From: an uncultured bacterium | GTDB lineage: Bacteria > Bacillota_A > Clostridia > Lachnospirales > Lachnospiraceae | Length of the DNA: 15,078 nucleotides | Direction: 5' to 3' | Assembly (NCBI GenBank): GCA_905215045.1 | Contig: CAJMOO010000045.1 | Location: 1 to 15,078 of the forward strand | In this document: one piece after another, positions 1 through 6,832 of the stretch | Layout of the letters: the number at the start of each line of letters is the position of its first letter | Position numbering within the stretch: position 1 is the first letter of the stretch | Position numbers and translations under genes: made by a program | The notes under the pieces: model-generated | Told to the model about the DNA's origin: nothing | Seen by the model: only the letters and a program-made list of their open reading frames with translations | Database searches by the model: none

Positions 1-53
1 TTCCGTTTCTCTTCTGAGAAACTCCACTGTGCTGAACAGGCTTAAAGCCTAAC
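1..53. other. Non-coding left edge with two small dyads
   Basis: No gene can be supported here. Two perfect inverted repeats are visible: GTTTCTC (5-11) with GAGAAAC (16-22) around a 4-nt loop, and AGGCTT (38-43) with AAGCCT (45-50) around a single base. Neither is followed by a T-tract on either strand, so they are not obvious terminators. The stretch lies just downstream of the strong terminator of the purine operon. Confidence 0.4.
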
Positions 54-106
54 AAAAAAATAGTCATCATATCAGCTTGTTTTCGCCGATATAATGACTA
101 TTTTTT
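54..106 (-). terminator. Rho-independent terminator of the purine operon
   Basis: The left arm (55-76) pairs with the right arm (85-106) with two mismatches (74/87 and 68/93) around an 8-nt loop (77-84). Read on the minus strand the stem ends in seven consecutive T (complement of 54-60). The gntR stop codon at 105-107 lies at the base of the stem, so the terminator begins inside the gene end. The A/T-rich base would also allow weak activity on the plus strand. Confidence 0.9.
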
Positions 107-788
107 ATTTGTTTTCTAATATTCCATTTCTCAAAATATTAAGGTGTGTTACCATGCTATATTTTGCTTTATATATATCACGTTCTACGATTGCCTCTGC
201 AATATTTCTATGCTGTATGATCGTATCATCCTTGTATCTATCTCTTGTAACTCCAATATTAAGTTGAACAGATGACGTGATCACTGGTATTAATTTCTTG
301 ACAACTGTATTCCCACTGCATTCTGCAACCATCTGATGAAAAAGTGCATCTTCCTGTCGATAAGGTTTGTTCTCTTTGATCAATTCTTCTACCTTATCAC
401 ATATATTCATCATATTCTTTATCTGTTCTTTCGTTGCATTAACACATGCAAGTGCTGCTATCTCTGGTTCCAGCATCAAACGAACATCCATCATATCTAA
501 CGCAAGGCTTTCATCTGATCCTTCAAAAGCTAATCCTAACGGATCCTCTGGAATACCATTCTTATATGAGACAAAAGTTCCAGCCCCTCTTCTAACTTCT
601 AATATATTTCTGGAAACAAGGCTTCGAATTGCCTCACGAATCGTTCCTCGTCCAACATTCAAACGTTTTGCCAGCTCATATTCATTCTCAAGCCTTTGTC
701 CTGGTTCCATATTGTTATCTTTTATTAATTTGATGATATCGTCTGCTGCAATCTGTGCAAGAGATTTTGTTTTTCCTTCTTTTTCCAT
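105..788 (-). CDS. GntR-family transcriptional regulator with FCD domain (FadR subfamily)
   Basis: A 227-residue DNA-binding repressor or activator, the usual size for FadR/FCD regulators. The winged helix-turn-helix spans about residues 10-75 and includes LAKRLNVGRGTIREAIRSL followed by the wing RRGAGTFV. The all-helical FCD effector domain spans about 95-220. It carries the family's metal-binding set as D147-x3-H151, H193 and H215, and the 22-residue spacing of the last two histidines fits known FCD members. It is the last gene of the xdhB-xdhC-xdhA-mocA-xpt-gntR run, 27 bp (by annotated ends) after xpt, and its stop lies in the operon terminator. Inference: it controls this operon and senses a purine-related or carboxylate ligand. 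The effector cannot be read from the sequence. The ribosome binding site is weak (AGAAAGAA). Confidence 0.93.
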   Translation of the reverse strand: MEKEGKTKSLAQIAADDIIKLIKDNNMEPGQRLENEYELAKRLNVGRGTIREAIRSLVSRNILEVRRGAGTFVSYKNGIPEDPLGLAFEGSDESLALDMMDVRLMLEPEIAALACVNATKEQIKNMMNICDKVEELIKENKPYRQEDALFHQMVAECSGNTVVKKLIPVITSSVQLNIGVTRDRYKDDTIIQHRNIAEAIVERDIYKAKYSMVTHLNILRNGILENK

Positions 789-799
789 ATTGTTCTTTC

Positions 800-836
800 T
801 ATTATACCAAGGAGATTACTCACGGAATGTAATCTC
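800..836 (-). promoter_or_regulatory. Inverted repeat and possible internal -10 between xpt and gntR
   Basis: GAGATTAC (812-819) and GTAATCTC (829-836) form a perfect 8-bp dyad with a 9-nt loop across the xpt stop codon. Just downstream on the minus strand is a perfect TATAAT (complement of 802-807). No good -35 is seen 16-18 bp upstream of it. There is no T-tract, so this is not a terminator. It could be an internal weak promoter or operator for gntR, or an mRNA processing stem. Confidence 0.3.
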
Positions 837-1391
837 TCCTGTTTTCTCATCCATAGCATCTACGATCGCAAGGGATTCTAAGTGTGTCTGTTTTCTTAAG
901 AAATCTCCACCTGGCTGGAATCCTTTCTCGATCACGACTCCTGCTCCGACCAGTTCTGCTCCGGAATCTTTGACTAATTTCGCTAATCCTTCTAAGGCTT
1001 TACCGTTGGCAAGGAAATCGTCGATCAGCAATACATGATCTCCTTCTCCTAAGAATTCTTTGGATACAATGATGTCGTAGACTCTTCCATGTGTGAATGA
1101 TTCTACCTTTGTTGTATATACATCTCCCGCGATGTTCTTTGTCTGTGTTTTCTTTGCAAATACGACTGGTACATCAAAAATCTCTGCCACAACACAGGCG
1201 ATTCCGATTCCTGATGCCTCGATCGTAAGGATCTTATTGATATCTTCGCCTTCAAAACGTTTCTTAAATTCTTTACCGATCTCACGGAATAATTTTACAT
1301 CCATCTGATGATTCAAAAAGCGGTCTACTTTGAGGACATTTCCTTCTTTCACGACTCCATCTTTTCGAATTCTCTCTTTTAATAATTCCAT
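816..1391 (-). CDS. xpt: Xanthine phosphoribosyltransferase
   Basis: Cytoplasmic purine salvage enzyme that transfers the phosphoribosyl group of PRPP to xanthine, giving XMP on the way to GMP. The 191-residue product aligns by eye along its whole length with Bacillus Xpt. The N-terminal FLNHQ segment is at 25-29, IEASGI at 58-63, the PRPP loop [13 protein letters not shown] at 120-132, and the IEKGFQPGG segment at 154-162. Start choice: an in-frame GTG lies 3 bp upstream (1394), but the ATG at 1391 sits 7 nt from GGAGG (complement of 1399-1403) and matches the family N terminus. In many Firmicutes xpt is paired with the permease pbuX behind a purine riboswitch. Here it follows xanthine dehydrogenase and the MocA-like gene, with only about 40 bp upstream and no riboswitch-like sequence. 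Confidence 0.95.
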   Translation of the reverse strand: MELLKERIRKDGVVKEGNVLKVDRFLNHQMDVKLFREIGKEFKKRFEGEDINKILTIEASGIGIACVVAEIFDVPVVFAKKTQTKNIAGDVYTTKVESFTHGRVYDIIVSKEFLGEGDHVLLIDDFLANGKALEGLAKLVKDSGAELVGAGVVIEKGFQPGGDFLRKQTHLESLAIVDAMDEKTGEITFRE

Positions 1392-1430
1392 CACTTGGCC
1401 TCCACGCTCTTTTGTATTTTAAATAATATT

Positions 1431-2045
1431 TTAACTACTTTTTCCTCGCTTTGCAAGCATTGCTTGCATTTCTTTTGGATAATCTATATCGCAAAGTTCA
1501 GTTTCTTCCAATACCTTGAAAAATCTGGCATTTTCTATGTGTTTTTTGAGGATTTTCTTGCCACCTTGATCTTTTGTAAGCGATAACAATTCTCGTTTAT
1601 ATTTCTTTGAGAACCATACGGGATTCCCAAGGTTTTCTTCTGTTCTAACACAGCCAAGTTCACAAGATTCATCTGCCATAAAAGAGAGAAATCTTTCGAT
1701 TGTCTCTCTTGTCATATTGGGCTGGTCTGCTACGAAAAATGTATAGAATTCTGCATCTTTCGCTGCTTTGATCCCTGCTTTGATCGACCATGAAATCCCA
1801 TATTTACTTTCTGGACAAAACACTGTCGTTATTGGGTCGTATTGTGTTTGCTTCATAATTTCCTGATACTGTGTGACAACAATGATCTCAAACCCTTCAT
1901 GATCTTTGCATAGATCGATCAATCGGTCCAATCCATAACGATACATTGGCTTGGTTCCGATCATTTGCAATAATTTATTCTCCTGACCGAAACGTTTGCT
2001 GTTTCCTGATGCAAGATAAATGACCGCTGCTTTTATTTTATCCAT
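1431..2045 (-). CDS. mocA: Molybdenum cofactor nucleotidyltransferase, MocA/YgfJ type
   Basis: Predicted cytoplasmic enzyme that attaches a nucleotide, most likely CMP from CTP, to molybdopterin to mature the cofactor of the adjacent hydroxylase. The 204-residue protein is a single MobA-like NTP-transferase domain. It has the N-terminal signature LASGNSKRFG (11-20) with the following K24, GISWSIKAGI (83-92), the metal-binding VADQPN (105-110), GNPVWF (140-145), GGKKIL (161-166) and a C-terminal DIDYPKEM (187-194). This pattern is that of MocA, YgfJ and PucB proteins rather than MobA, which makes the guanine dinucleotide form. It begins 6 bp after xdhA and is surely co-transcribed with it. CTP rather than GTP specificity is inferred from the motif style and the neighbours. 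Confidence 0.88.
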   Translation of the reverse strand: MDKIKAAVIYLASGNSKRFGQENKLLQMIGTKPMYRYGLDRLIDLCKDHEGFEIIVVTQYQEIMKQTQYDPITTVFCPESKYGISWSIKAGIKAAKDAEFYTFFVADQPNMTRETIERFLSFMADESCELGCVRTEENLGNPVWFSKKYKRELLSLTKDQGGKKILKKHIENARFFKVLEETELCDIDYPKEMQAMLAKRGKSS

Positions 2046-2051
2046 GTTATA

Positions 2052-4337
2052 TTATTCTTTCTCCAATAATCCCATAACGATCTTTTCACTGGTGATCGGC
2101 AATTCTCGGATCCATAATCCGGTTGCATTAAATACGGCATGGGCTAATGCTGGAGATGGTGTGTTGATAACGATCTCTCCAATGGATTTTGCTCCAAATG
2201 GTCCTGTTGGCTCATAACTGCTCTCAAATTCTACACGAAGCTTTCCAACATCGACTCTTGCTGGAACTTTATACTGCATGAAAGAATTTTGTTTTACATA
2301 TCCATTTGGTGTGTAATCAACACCCTCATACAATGCCATTCCGATTCCCTGACCGAGCCCGCCTTCTACCTGAACTCTTGCAAGATTTGGATTGACTGGT
2401 GTTCCACAATCTACGACCGCAACATAATCTAAGATTTCAATATGTCCTGTCTCTTTATCAAGCTCAATCTCAACCATTCCTACCATAAATGGTGGTGGGG
2501 ATACTGGAGAACTGTTTGTCTCTGTCACCTGGAAAGTTTCATTATTGTTGCACATAGATGCTGTTGCGATGTCCACTAATGAAACTTCTTTGCCGCTCTC
2601 TGCATCTCTGACTTTCTTTCCGTCAAATTCCAGAGTATCTATATCTGCAGCTTCCATCATCTCAGCTGCTTTATTGAAAATATGTCCCTTTAATTTTTCG
2701 CAGGCACGTTCCACTGCTTTTCCTGTGACGTAGGTAGAACTTGATGCGTAAGATCCAGAATCGTATGGTGATGTATCTGTGTCTGCTCCGCTGACCATGA
2801 TATCATCAATAGAACATTCCAGACATTCTGCCGCCATCTGGGCCAAGATCGTATCACATCCAGTTCCCATATCCGCTGCTGCAATAGAAAGTGTATACAA
2901 TCCATCGTCATTTAATTTGATCGTTGCAGAACCAACGTCAACGCCTGAAATACCGGAACCCTGCATCGCCATTGACAGTCCGACACTTCGAACTTTTCCA
3001 TTTCCCATATCTTTGCATGGATATTTTTCATCCCATTTGATCATCTCTTTTGCACGTGCAAGGCATCGATCCAAAGCACAGCTGTTTGCTGTTTCTCCAT
3101 AATATGCTGGCATCACATCGCCTTCACGGACCATATTCATCTCACGGATCTTCGTTGGGTCCATTCCTATCTTAGCTGCAAGTTCACTGACTGCTGATTC
3201 CAGCGCAAACACACCCTGTGTCGCACCATATCCACGATAAGCCCCAGCTGACATACGATTTGTATACACAACATCATATGCAAAACGATGTGCTTCCAGA
3301 TCTCGATATAACGGAATTGATTTATGCCCAGATAACCCTACCGTTGTTGGACCATGTTCTCCATAGGCTCCTGTATTGGATAATGTATAAACATCGATCG
3401 CACGGATCTTTCCATTCTTGTTTGCTCCGACACGAACTGTTACCTGCATCTCATGTCTTGGTGAAGATGCGATCTGAGACTCTTCTCTTGAAAAAATGAT
3501 CTTGGATGGTTTCTTTGTCATCCATGTGACAAATGCTGGATATACTTCGGAGATAGAACTCTGTTTTGCTCCAAATCCTCCACCAATTCTTGGTTTTGAT
3601 ACACGAATCTTTGATTTTGGAATGCATAATGCGTTGGATAAGATCCTTCGTACATGGAATACAATCTGTGTAGAACTAACAACGTTCAATCTTCCATATT
3701 CATCAATAAAACAATAAGTTCTGAATGTCTCCATCATTGCCTGCTGATTTGCTTTTGTATGATATGTATGTTCTACAACCACGTCGCAATCTGCTAATAC
3801 CGCATCGACATCTCCTTCGTGTGTTTCTTCTGTTGCACACAAGTTTTTCTTATTATCTGCACCAATATTACATAATGCTTTCCAGTTATCTTCTGGATGC
3901 ACTAGCGGTGTATCTTTATCCATTGCCTTACGTGGATCTAAGTTTGCTGGCAGTACTTCGTATTCCACACGTAACATCTTGATCGCCTGATCAACGCACT
4001 TTTCATTCTCCCCAGCAACGATTGCAACGGGATCTCCAACATAACGGACATGCTGATCCAGAATCTGTCTGTCATATGGGCTTAATTCCGGATATGTCTG
4101 TCCTGCCATCGTAAAACGTTCCTGTGGCACATCTTCCCATGTATAAATCGCCTCAATCCCTGGCACTTTCATAGCAAACTGAGTGTTGATCGATTTGATC
4201 ATTGCGTTCGCATATGGACTTCGAAGTAATTTCACGATCAGACATTCTTTTGGTGCCTTATCGTTTGTAAATACAGGTTTCCCTGTCACAAGTGCCATAG
4301 CGTCTTTTTTCATGATCGGCTGGTTAACTACTTTCAT
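2052..4337 (-). CDS. xdhA: Xanthine dehydrogenase, molybdenum-binding catalytic subunit
   Basis: Large subunit of a three-part molybdenum hydroxylase that oxidises hypoxanthine or xanthine with water as the oxygen source; electrons pass to the 2Fe-2S and FAD subunits. At 761 residues it has the size of E. coli XdhA. The a/b hammerhead domain covers about 15-130 and the molybdopterin-binding domains follow. Cofactor and active-site motifs are GGGFGAKQ (252-259), AYRGYGATQ (366-374, R368 at the place of the substrate-binding arginine), GTPVNP (645-650) and GAKSIGE (715-721), whose E721 is the expected catalytic base. The position after the GGGFGxK lysine is Q259, where mammalian enzymes have a purine-contacting glutamate. 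Its ATG overlaps the xdhC stop (ATGA at 4334-4337), with GGAGGT just upstream, so translation is coupled. No in-frame TGA suggests selenocysteine. Substrate could be another N-heterocycle, but xpt nearby favours purines. Confidence 0.93.
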   Translation of the reverse strand: MKVVNQPIMKKDAMALVTGKPVFTNDKAPKECLIVKLLRSPYANAMIKSINTQFAMKVPGIEAIYTWEDVPQERFTMAGQTYPELSPYDRQILDQHVRYVGDPVAIVAGENEKCVDQAIKMLRVEYEVLPANLDPRKAMDKDTPLVHPEDNWKALCNIGADNKKNLCATEETHEGDVDAVLADCDVVVEHTYHTKANQQAMMETFRTYCFIDEYGRLNVVSSTQIVFHVRRILSNALCIPKSKIRVSKPRIGGGFGAKQSSISEVYPAFVTWMTKKPSKIIFSREESQIASSPRHEMQVTVRVGANKNGKIRAIDVYTLSNTGAYGEHGPTTVGLSGHKSIPLYRDLEAHRFAYDVVYTNRMSAGAYRGYGATQGVFALESAVSELAAKIGMDPTKIREMNMVREGDVMPAYYGETANSCALDRCLARAKEMIKWDEKYPCKDMGNGKVRSVGLSMAMQGSGISGVDVGSATIKLNDDGLYTLSIAAADMGTGCDTILAQMAAECLECSIDDIMVSGADTDTSPYDSGSYASSSTYVTGKAVERACEKLKGHIFNKAAEMMEAADIDTLEFDGKKVRDAESGKEVSLVDIATASMCNNNETFQVTETNSSPVSPPPFMVGMVEIELDKETGHIEILDYVAVVDCGTPVNPNLARVQVEGGLGQGIGMALYEGVDYTPNGYVKQNSFMQYKVPARVDVGKLRVEFESSYEPTGPFGAKSIGEIVINTPSPALAHAVFNATGLWIRELPITSEKIVMGLLEKE

Positions 4338-4807
4338 TCGGCACCTCCATCTTTATTTTTCTTATATTCCAAAAAGTCTAAAATTCCTCGAAGCTGTCCT
4401 TCATATCCAGAACATCTGCAAAGATTCCCCGCAAGGTATTCTTTGATCTCTTCTTCACTCGGATCTGGAATCTCTCTAAATAATGCGATCGCATTCATGA
4501 TCATTCCTGGGTTACAAAATCCGCACTGTTCAGCCCCTTGGTTCGCAATAAAAGCTCCAAACTCAGCTGCTTCTTCCTGCAATCCTTCTAAGGTATCGAT
4601 CTTGTGTCCATCAACTCTTGCTGCAAGAATGGAACATGATAAGATTGGCTGGTCATCCATAAATACCGTACATAATCCGCAATTTGATGTCTCACATCCA
4701 CGTTTCACACTGTAACAGCCAAGATCTCTGACAAGATCGATCAGGAGAGTGTCTGCATCAATCTGTGGGGTTACTTTCTTTCCATTTAATGTAAATGTAA
4801 TCTCCAT
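4334..4807 (-). CDS. xdhC: Xanthine dehydrogenase, 2Fe-2S subunit
   Basis: Small electron-transfer subunit, 157 residues, equal in size to E. coli XdhC. The N-terminal plant-ferredoxin-type cluster is bound by C38, C43, C46 and C58 (C-x4-C-x2-C-x11-C). The C-terminal helical domain binds the second cluster through C95-x2-C98 and C130-x1-C132, in the contexts QCGFCNPGM and GNLCRCSGY. All eight ligands are present, so the protein should be functional. It carries electrons from the molybdenum centre of XdhA to FAD in XdhB. It starts 2 bp after xdhB with an AAAGGAG site and ends in a 4-bp overlap with xdhA. Confidence 0.95.
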   Translation of the reverse strand: MEITFTLNGKKVTPQIDADTLLIDLVRDLGCYSVKRGCETSNCGLCTVFMDDQPILSCSILAARVDGHKIDTLEGLQEEAAEFGAFIANQGAEQCGFCNPGMIMNAIALFREIPDPSEEEIKEYLAGNLCRCSGYEGQLRGILDFLEYKKNKDGGAE

Positions 4808-4809
4808 GT

Positions 4810-5607
4810 TTATTTTTCTCTCCTTTCTTCTAACTGTTCAAAGCCTCTTCTTAATAAGACTTTTGATAATTGTTCACGGTAAGCAGCACTTCCTCTCATG
4901 TTGCTTCCAAAATTCATCTGACCGGTCACTTCATCTGCGAGTTTTCTTCTTCCTTCATCATCTTTGATCTGATCCATCCACTGATCTGATAATCTGACTC
5001 TGCAAGCCCTGGATGGTCTTGCACCGACAACCGCATACGCCTCTTTCTCACCTAATGAAACAGCACATGTCAAAACTGGAAAATCTGTCTTTGTATTTCT
5101 ATGAGAAAGATAAACACTTTCCTGCGGATGCTTCTTAATGATCAGACGCACTAAAATATCATTTGGATATTTATTGGCTGCAAATTGATCTAATGGAATG
5201 ATTCCTTCATGATGTAACTCCACATAACTGTCAAACGCCAGAAAACAGCTTAATACATCAGAAAAACCGAACTTTCCAAAAATACTTCCACCTACTGTCG
5301 CAAGATTACGGAACTGTACTCCGACAATGTGTGTCACACTTTCTTTTACCGCTCCCTGACTCCATGTATTTAATCCTTCATGAAGTTCGATCTGTCTTAG
5401 TGTTACCATTGCTCCGATTGAAAATTCCTCATCATTTTCTTCGATCTGATCAAGTCCAAGACCCGACAGATCAATTACTTTTTGTACATTTCTTGTGACC
5501 ATCTTAAGCCACAACATGCCACCGATCACGCAGTTGGTCTTCTTCTGATTCAGCTCATAAGCTTGCTCAAGACTTTCTGCTTTGACGTATTCCTTGATCT
5601 TTAACAT
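4810..5607 (-). CDS. xdhB: Xanthine dehydrogenase, FAD-binding subunit
   Basis: FAD subunit of the molybdenum hydroxylase, which hands electrons to NAD+ or another acceptor. It has 265 residues, close to the shorter YgfM-type members. The FAD pyrophosphate loops are IGGMLWLK (28-35) and TVGGSIFGKFGFSDVL (104-119), and the CO-dehydrogenase-flavoprotein C-terminal domain ends in NFGSNMRGSAAYREQL near residues 232-247. The first loop departs from the usual AGGT/S form, having I and M on either side of the glycine pair, as partly seen in YgfM-like proteins. It is the first gene of the purine operon. AAGGAG (complement of 5615-5620) lies 7 nt from its ATG, and a weak promoter is upstream. Confidence 0.88.
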   Translation of the reverse strand: MLKIKEYVKAESLEQAYELNQKKTNCVIGGMLWLKMVTRNVQKVIDLSGLGLDQIEENDEEFSIGAMVTLRQIELHEGLNTWSQGAVKESVTHIVGVQFRNLATVGGSIFGKFGFSDVLSCFLAFDSYVELHHEGIIPLDQFAANKYPNDILVRLIIKKHPQESVYLSHRNTKTDFPVLTCAVSLGEKEAYAVVGARPSRACRVRLSDQWMDQIKDDEGRRKLADEVTGQMNFGSNMRGSAAYREQLSKVLLRRGFEQLEERREK

Positions 5608-5640
5608 CTTATTTCTCCTTTAATTTTTTAAAATATCCCT

Positions 5641-5673
5641 TGTTTATACATTCTTTCACATTCTACAGAGCAA
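5641..5673 (-). promoter_or_regulatory. Candidate promoter and operator of the xdh operon
   Basis: On the minus strand TATAAA (complement of 5643-5648) can serve as -10, with TTGCTC (complement of 5668-5673) as a weak -35 at a wide 19-bp spacing. Two copies of ACATTCT on the plus strand (5648-5654 and 5658-5664) start exactly 10 bp apart inside the spacer, and a TGT-N4-ACA dyad (5641-5650) covers the -10. These are plausible contacts for the operon's own FCD regulator; the assignment is an inference. Confidence 0.35.
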
Positions 5674-5687
5674 CACAGGCAATTGGC

Positions 5688-5718
5688 AAAAAAAAGAGTA
5701 CTTTCTGAGAAAGTACTC
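5688..5718 (-). terminator. Rho-independent terminator after the metalloprotease gene
   Basis: GAGTACTTTC (5696-5705) and GAAAGTACTC (5709-5718) form a perfect 10-bp stem with a 3-nt loop. On the minus strand the stem is followed by eight T (complement of 5688-5695). It lies 15 bp past the stop codon of the metalloprotease gene and separates it from the xdh operon. Confidence 0.93.
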
Positions 5719-5732
5719 CTTCAGGTATCGTC

Positions 5733-6671
5733 CTATAATCCCCAGTATTCTCCATAGGTATCTTTGATGTTCTGTACATCGCTGTCTGTAATTCCATCAA
5801 TCGTACTCTTAACAAACTGGTAAGTTCTTGGTCTCTTTGATCTTAATGCGGATGGATGCTCCTTATAATCCTTGTAAGATTCTGCAAAATACTCAGATGC
5901 TGATTTGATCGCATATGCTTTGTTATATCCATCATATTTATCCTTCTCAGCATTGTAAATTGACTTCCATTCACTCGTTCCAACTTTATCTCCTGCAAGG
6001 AAATTAGCAAAATGTCCTAATTCGTGAAGTAATACAGAAGATCTCGCACTCTGAAGTGCGATCTTATGGCTCTTAACGCTAAATACACCTGTCGCTTCCG
6101 CATTTTTATCAATCACCATCTTAAACTTCAGATCTTCAAATGCATTCAAGATCTTACCATCTGCCTGAGAACCAAGTGTTCTTAATGTTGTTCCAGAAAC
6201 ACCAGACATCTGACTCAATTCAACCGTTGTTGTCTTGGTCGTTGTCTGAACGACTGTCTTGATCGTTCTCTTCTTAGAACCCTTCTTGTCATAATCCTTC
6301 TGTGTTTTGACAACTTTTGTATTCACAACCTTACGTCTGGAATGATTCTGAGATGTTGTTGTTCTTCTCTTTGTTGTTCTTCTTGTTGTTATTTTGCTTC
6401 TGCTTGCTTTCTTCTTAAGCTTCTGGATTCTTGTGCTTTTCTTTGTTGTTTTCTTCGTCGTTACCTTCGGTTTCTTGCCAAGCGGTACTTGAATCCCATC
6501 AATTGATGTTGTTGCTTCGCTTGGATGCTGCATAGTATCAACGCTTTCATAGGAAGCCATCTGCTTCTCAAACTTCTCCTGCTGACGGTTATTGTAAAAT
6601 GTGACTCCACCAAAAACCAATGCAACAGCTACTACCACGGACACCAATCCGACCATGACTTTCTTCTTCAT
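5733..6671 (-). CDS. Membrane-anchored zinc metalloprotease, anthrax-lethal-factor/Pro-Pro-endopeptidase-like
   Basis: A 312-residue surface protein. Residues 5-26 form a signal anchor. About 66-150 is a Lys/Arg/Thr-rich, probably unstructured stalk with many TTKK and TTRR stretches. The catalytic domain is about 165-312. It holds HELGH at 216-220 (zinc ligands H216 and H220, catalytic E217). Downstream, E260 in SEYFAESY is the likely third zinc ligand, and Y253, seven residues before it, matches the tyrosine-glutamate spacing I recall for lethal factor and the clostridial Pro-Pro endopeptidases. The following PRTYQFVKSTID segment also resembles the lethal factor C terminus. Inference: it cuts a protein at the cell surface, perhaps at a Pro-Pro bond. 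AAGGGG lies 8 nt before the ATG, with its own promoter and terminator. It follows the pilus-like operon. The substrate is unknown. Confidence 0.8.
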   Translation of the reverse strand: MKKKVMVGLVSVVVAVALVFGGVTFYNNRQQEKFEKQMASYESVDTMQHPSEATTSIDGIQVPLGKKPKVTTKKTTKKSTRIQKLKKKASRSKITTRRTTKRRTTTSQNHSRRKVVNTKVVKTQKDYDKKGSKKRTIKTVVQTTTKTTTVELSQMSGVSGTTLRTLGSQADGKILNAFEDLKFKMVIDKNAEATGVFSVKSHKIALQSARSSVLLHELGHFANFLAGDKVGTSEWKSIYNAEKDKYDGYNKAYAIKSASEYFAESYKDYKEHPSALRSKRPRTYQFVKSTIDGITDSDVQNIKDTYGEYWGL

Positions 6672-6716
6672 AACTCTCGCCCCTTCTTAATATTAATATC
6701 TATACTTTTTGCTTTT

Positions 6717-6741
6717 GTCTCTCAATCTCCATATGAGAGAC
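6717..6741 (-). promoter_or_regulatory. 5' leader hairpin upstream of the metalloprotease gene
   Basis: GTCTCTCA (6717-6724) and TGAGAGAC (6734-6741) form a perfect 8-bp stem with a 9-nt loop. It would lie in the roughly 85-nt leader between the predicted start of transcription and the ribosome binding site. No T-tract follows on either strand, so it is not a terminator. It may be an operator or an RNA-stability element. Confidence 0.35.
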
Positions 6742-6763
6742 ACTCACCCTATAATATATTTTT

Positions 6764-6792
6764 ATCGTACAATATTCGCACTTTTTTGTCAA
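6764..6792 (-). promoter_or_regulatory. SigA-type promoter of the metalloprotease gene
   Basis: On the minus strand a perfect TTGACA (complement of 6787-6792) is followed after exactly 17 bp by TACGAT (complement of 6764-6769). This would give a leader of about 85 nt. No terminator is seen between pilT and this point, so read-through from the pilus-like operon may add to expression. Confidence 0.65.
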
Positions 6793-6832
6793 TAAATTCC
6801 GATGGATTTCAGCCTGTTTCTGACCATATTTC

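Noticed and set aside
812..836. Attenuator or terminator between xpt and gntR
   Set aside because: The 8-bp stem is not followed by a run of T on the minus strand.
367..1038. A long plus-strand open frame (223 codons) opposite gntR and xpt
   Set aside because: It lies antisense to two clear genes, has low-complexity Ser-rich translation with no recognisable domain, and no ribosome binding site; a shadow frame.
1392..1440. Purine riboswitch before xpt
   Set aside because: Only about 40 bp separate mocA and xpt and no aptamer-like paired structure with conserved loops is visible; the region before xdhB likewise lacks one.
2052..4337. Selenocysteine in the molybdenum subunit
   Set aside because: The frame is continuous with no internal TGA, so selenocysteine is not encoded here; a labile selenium cofactor cannot be judged from this sequence.
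6150..6480. Short tandem repeat element in the Lys/Thr/Arg stalk of the metalloprotease
   Set aside because: The repetition is at the level of amino-acid composition and codon type, without a fixed repeat unit; it reads as a low-complexity linker inside an intact frame.
6717..6741. Terminator at the end of the pilus-like operon
   Set aside because: The stem has no T-tract on the minus strand and lies downstream of a good promoter for the next gene, so it fits a leader element better.
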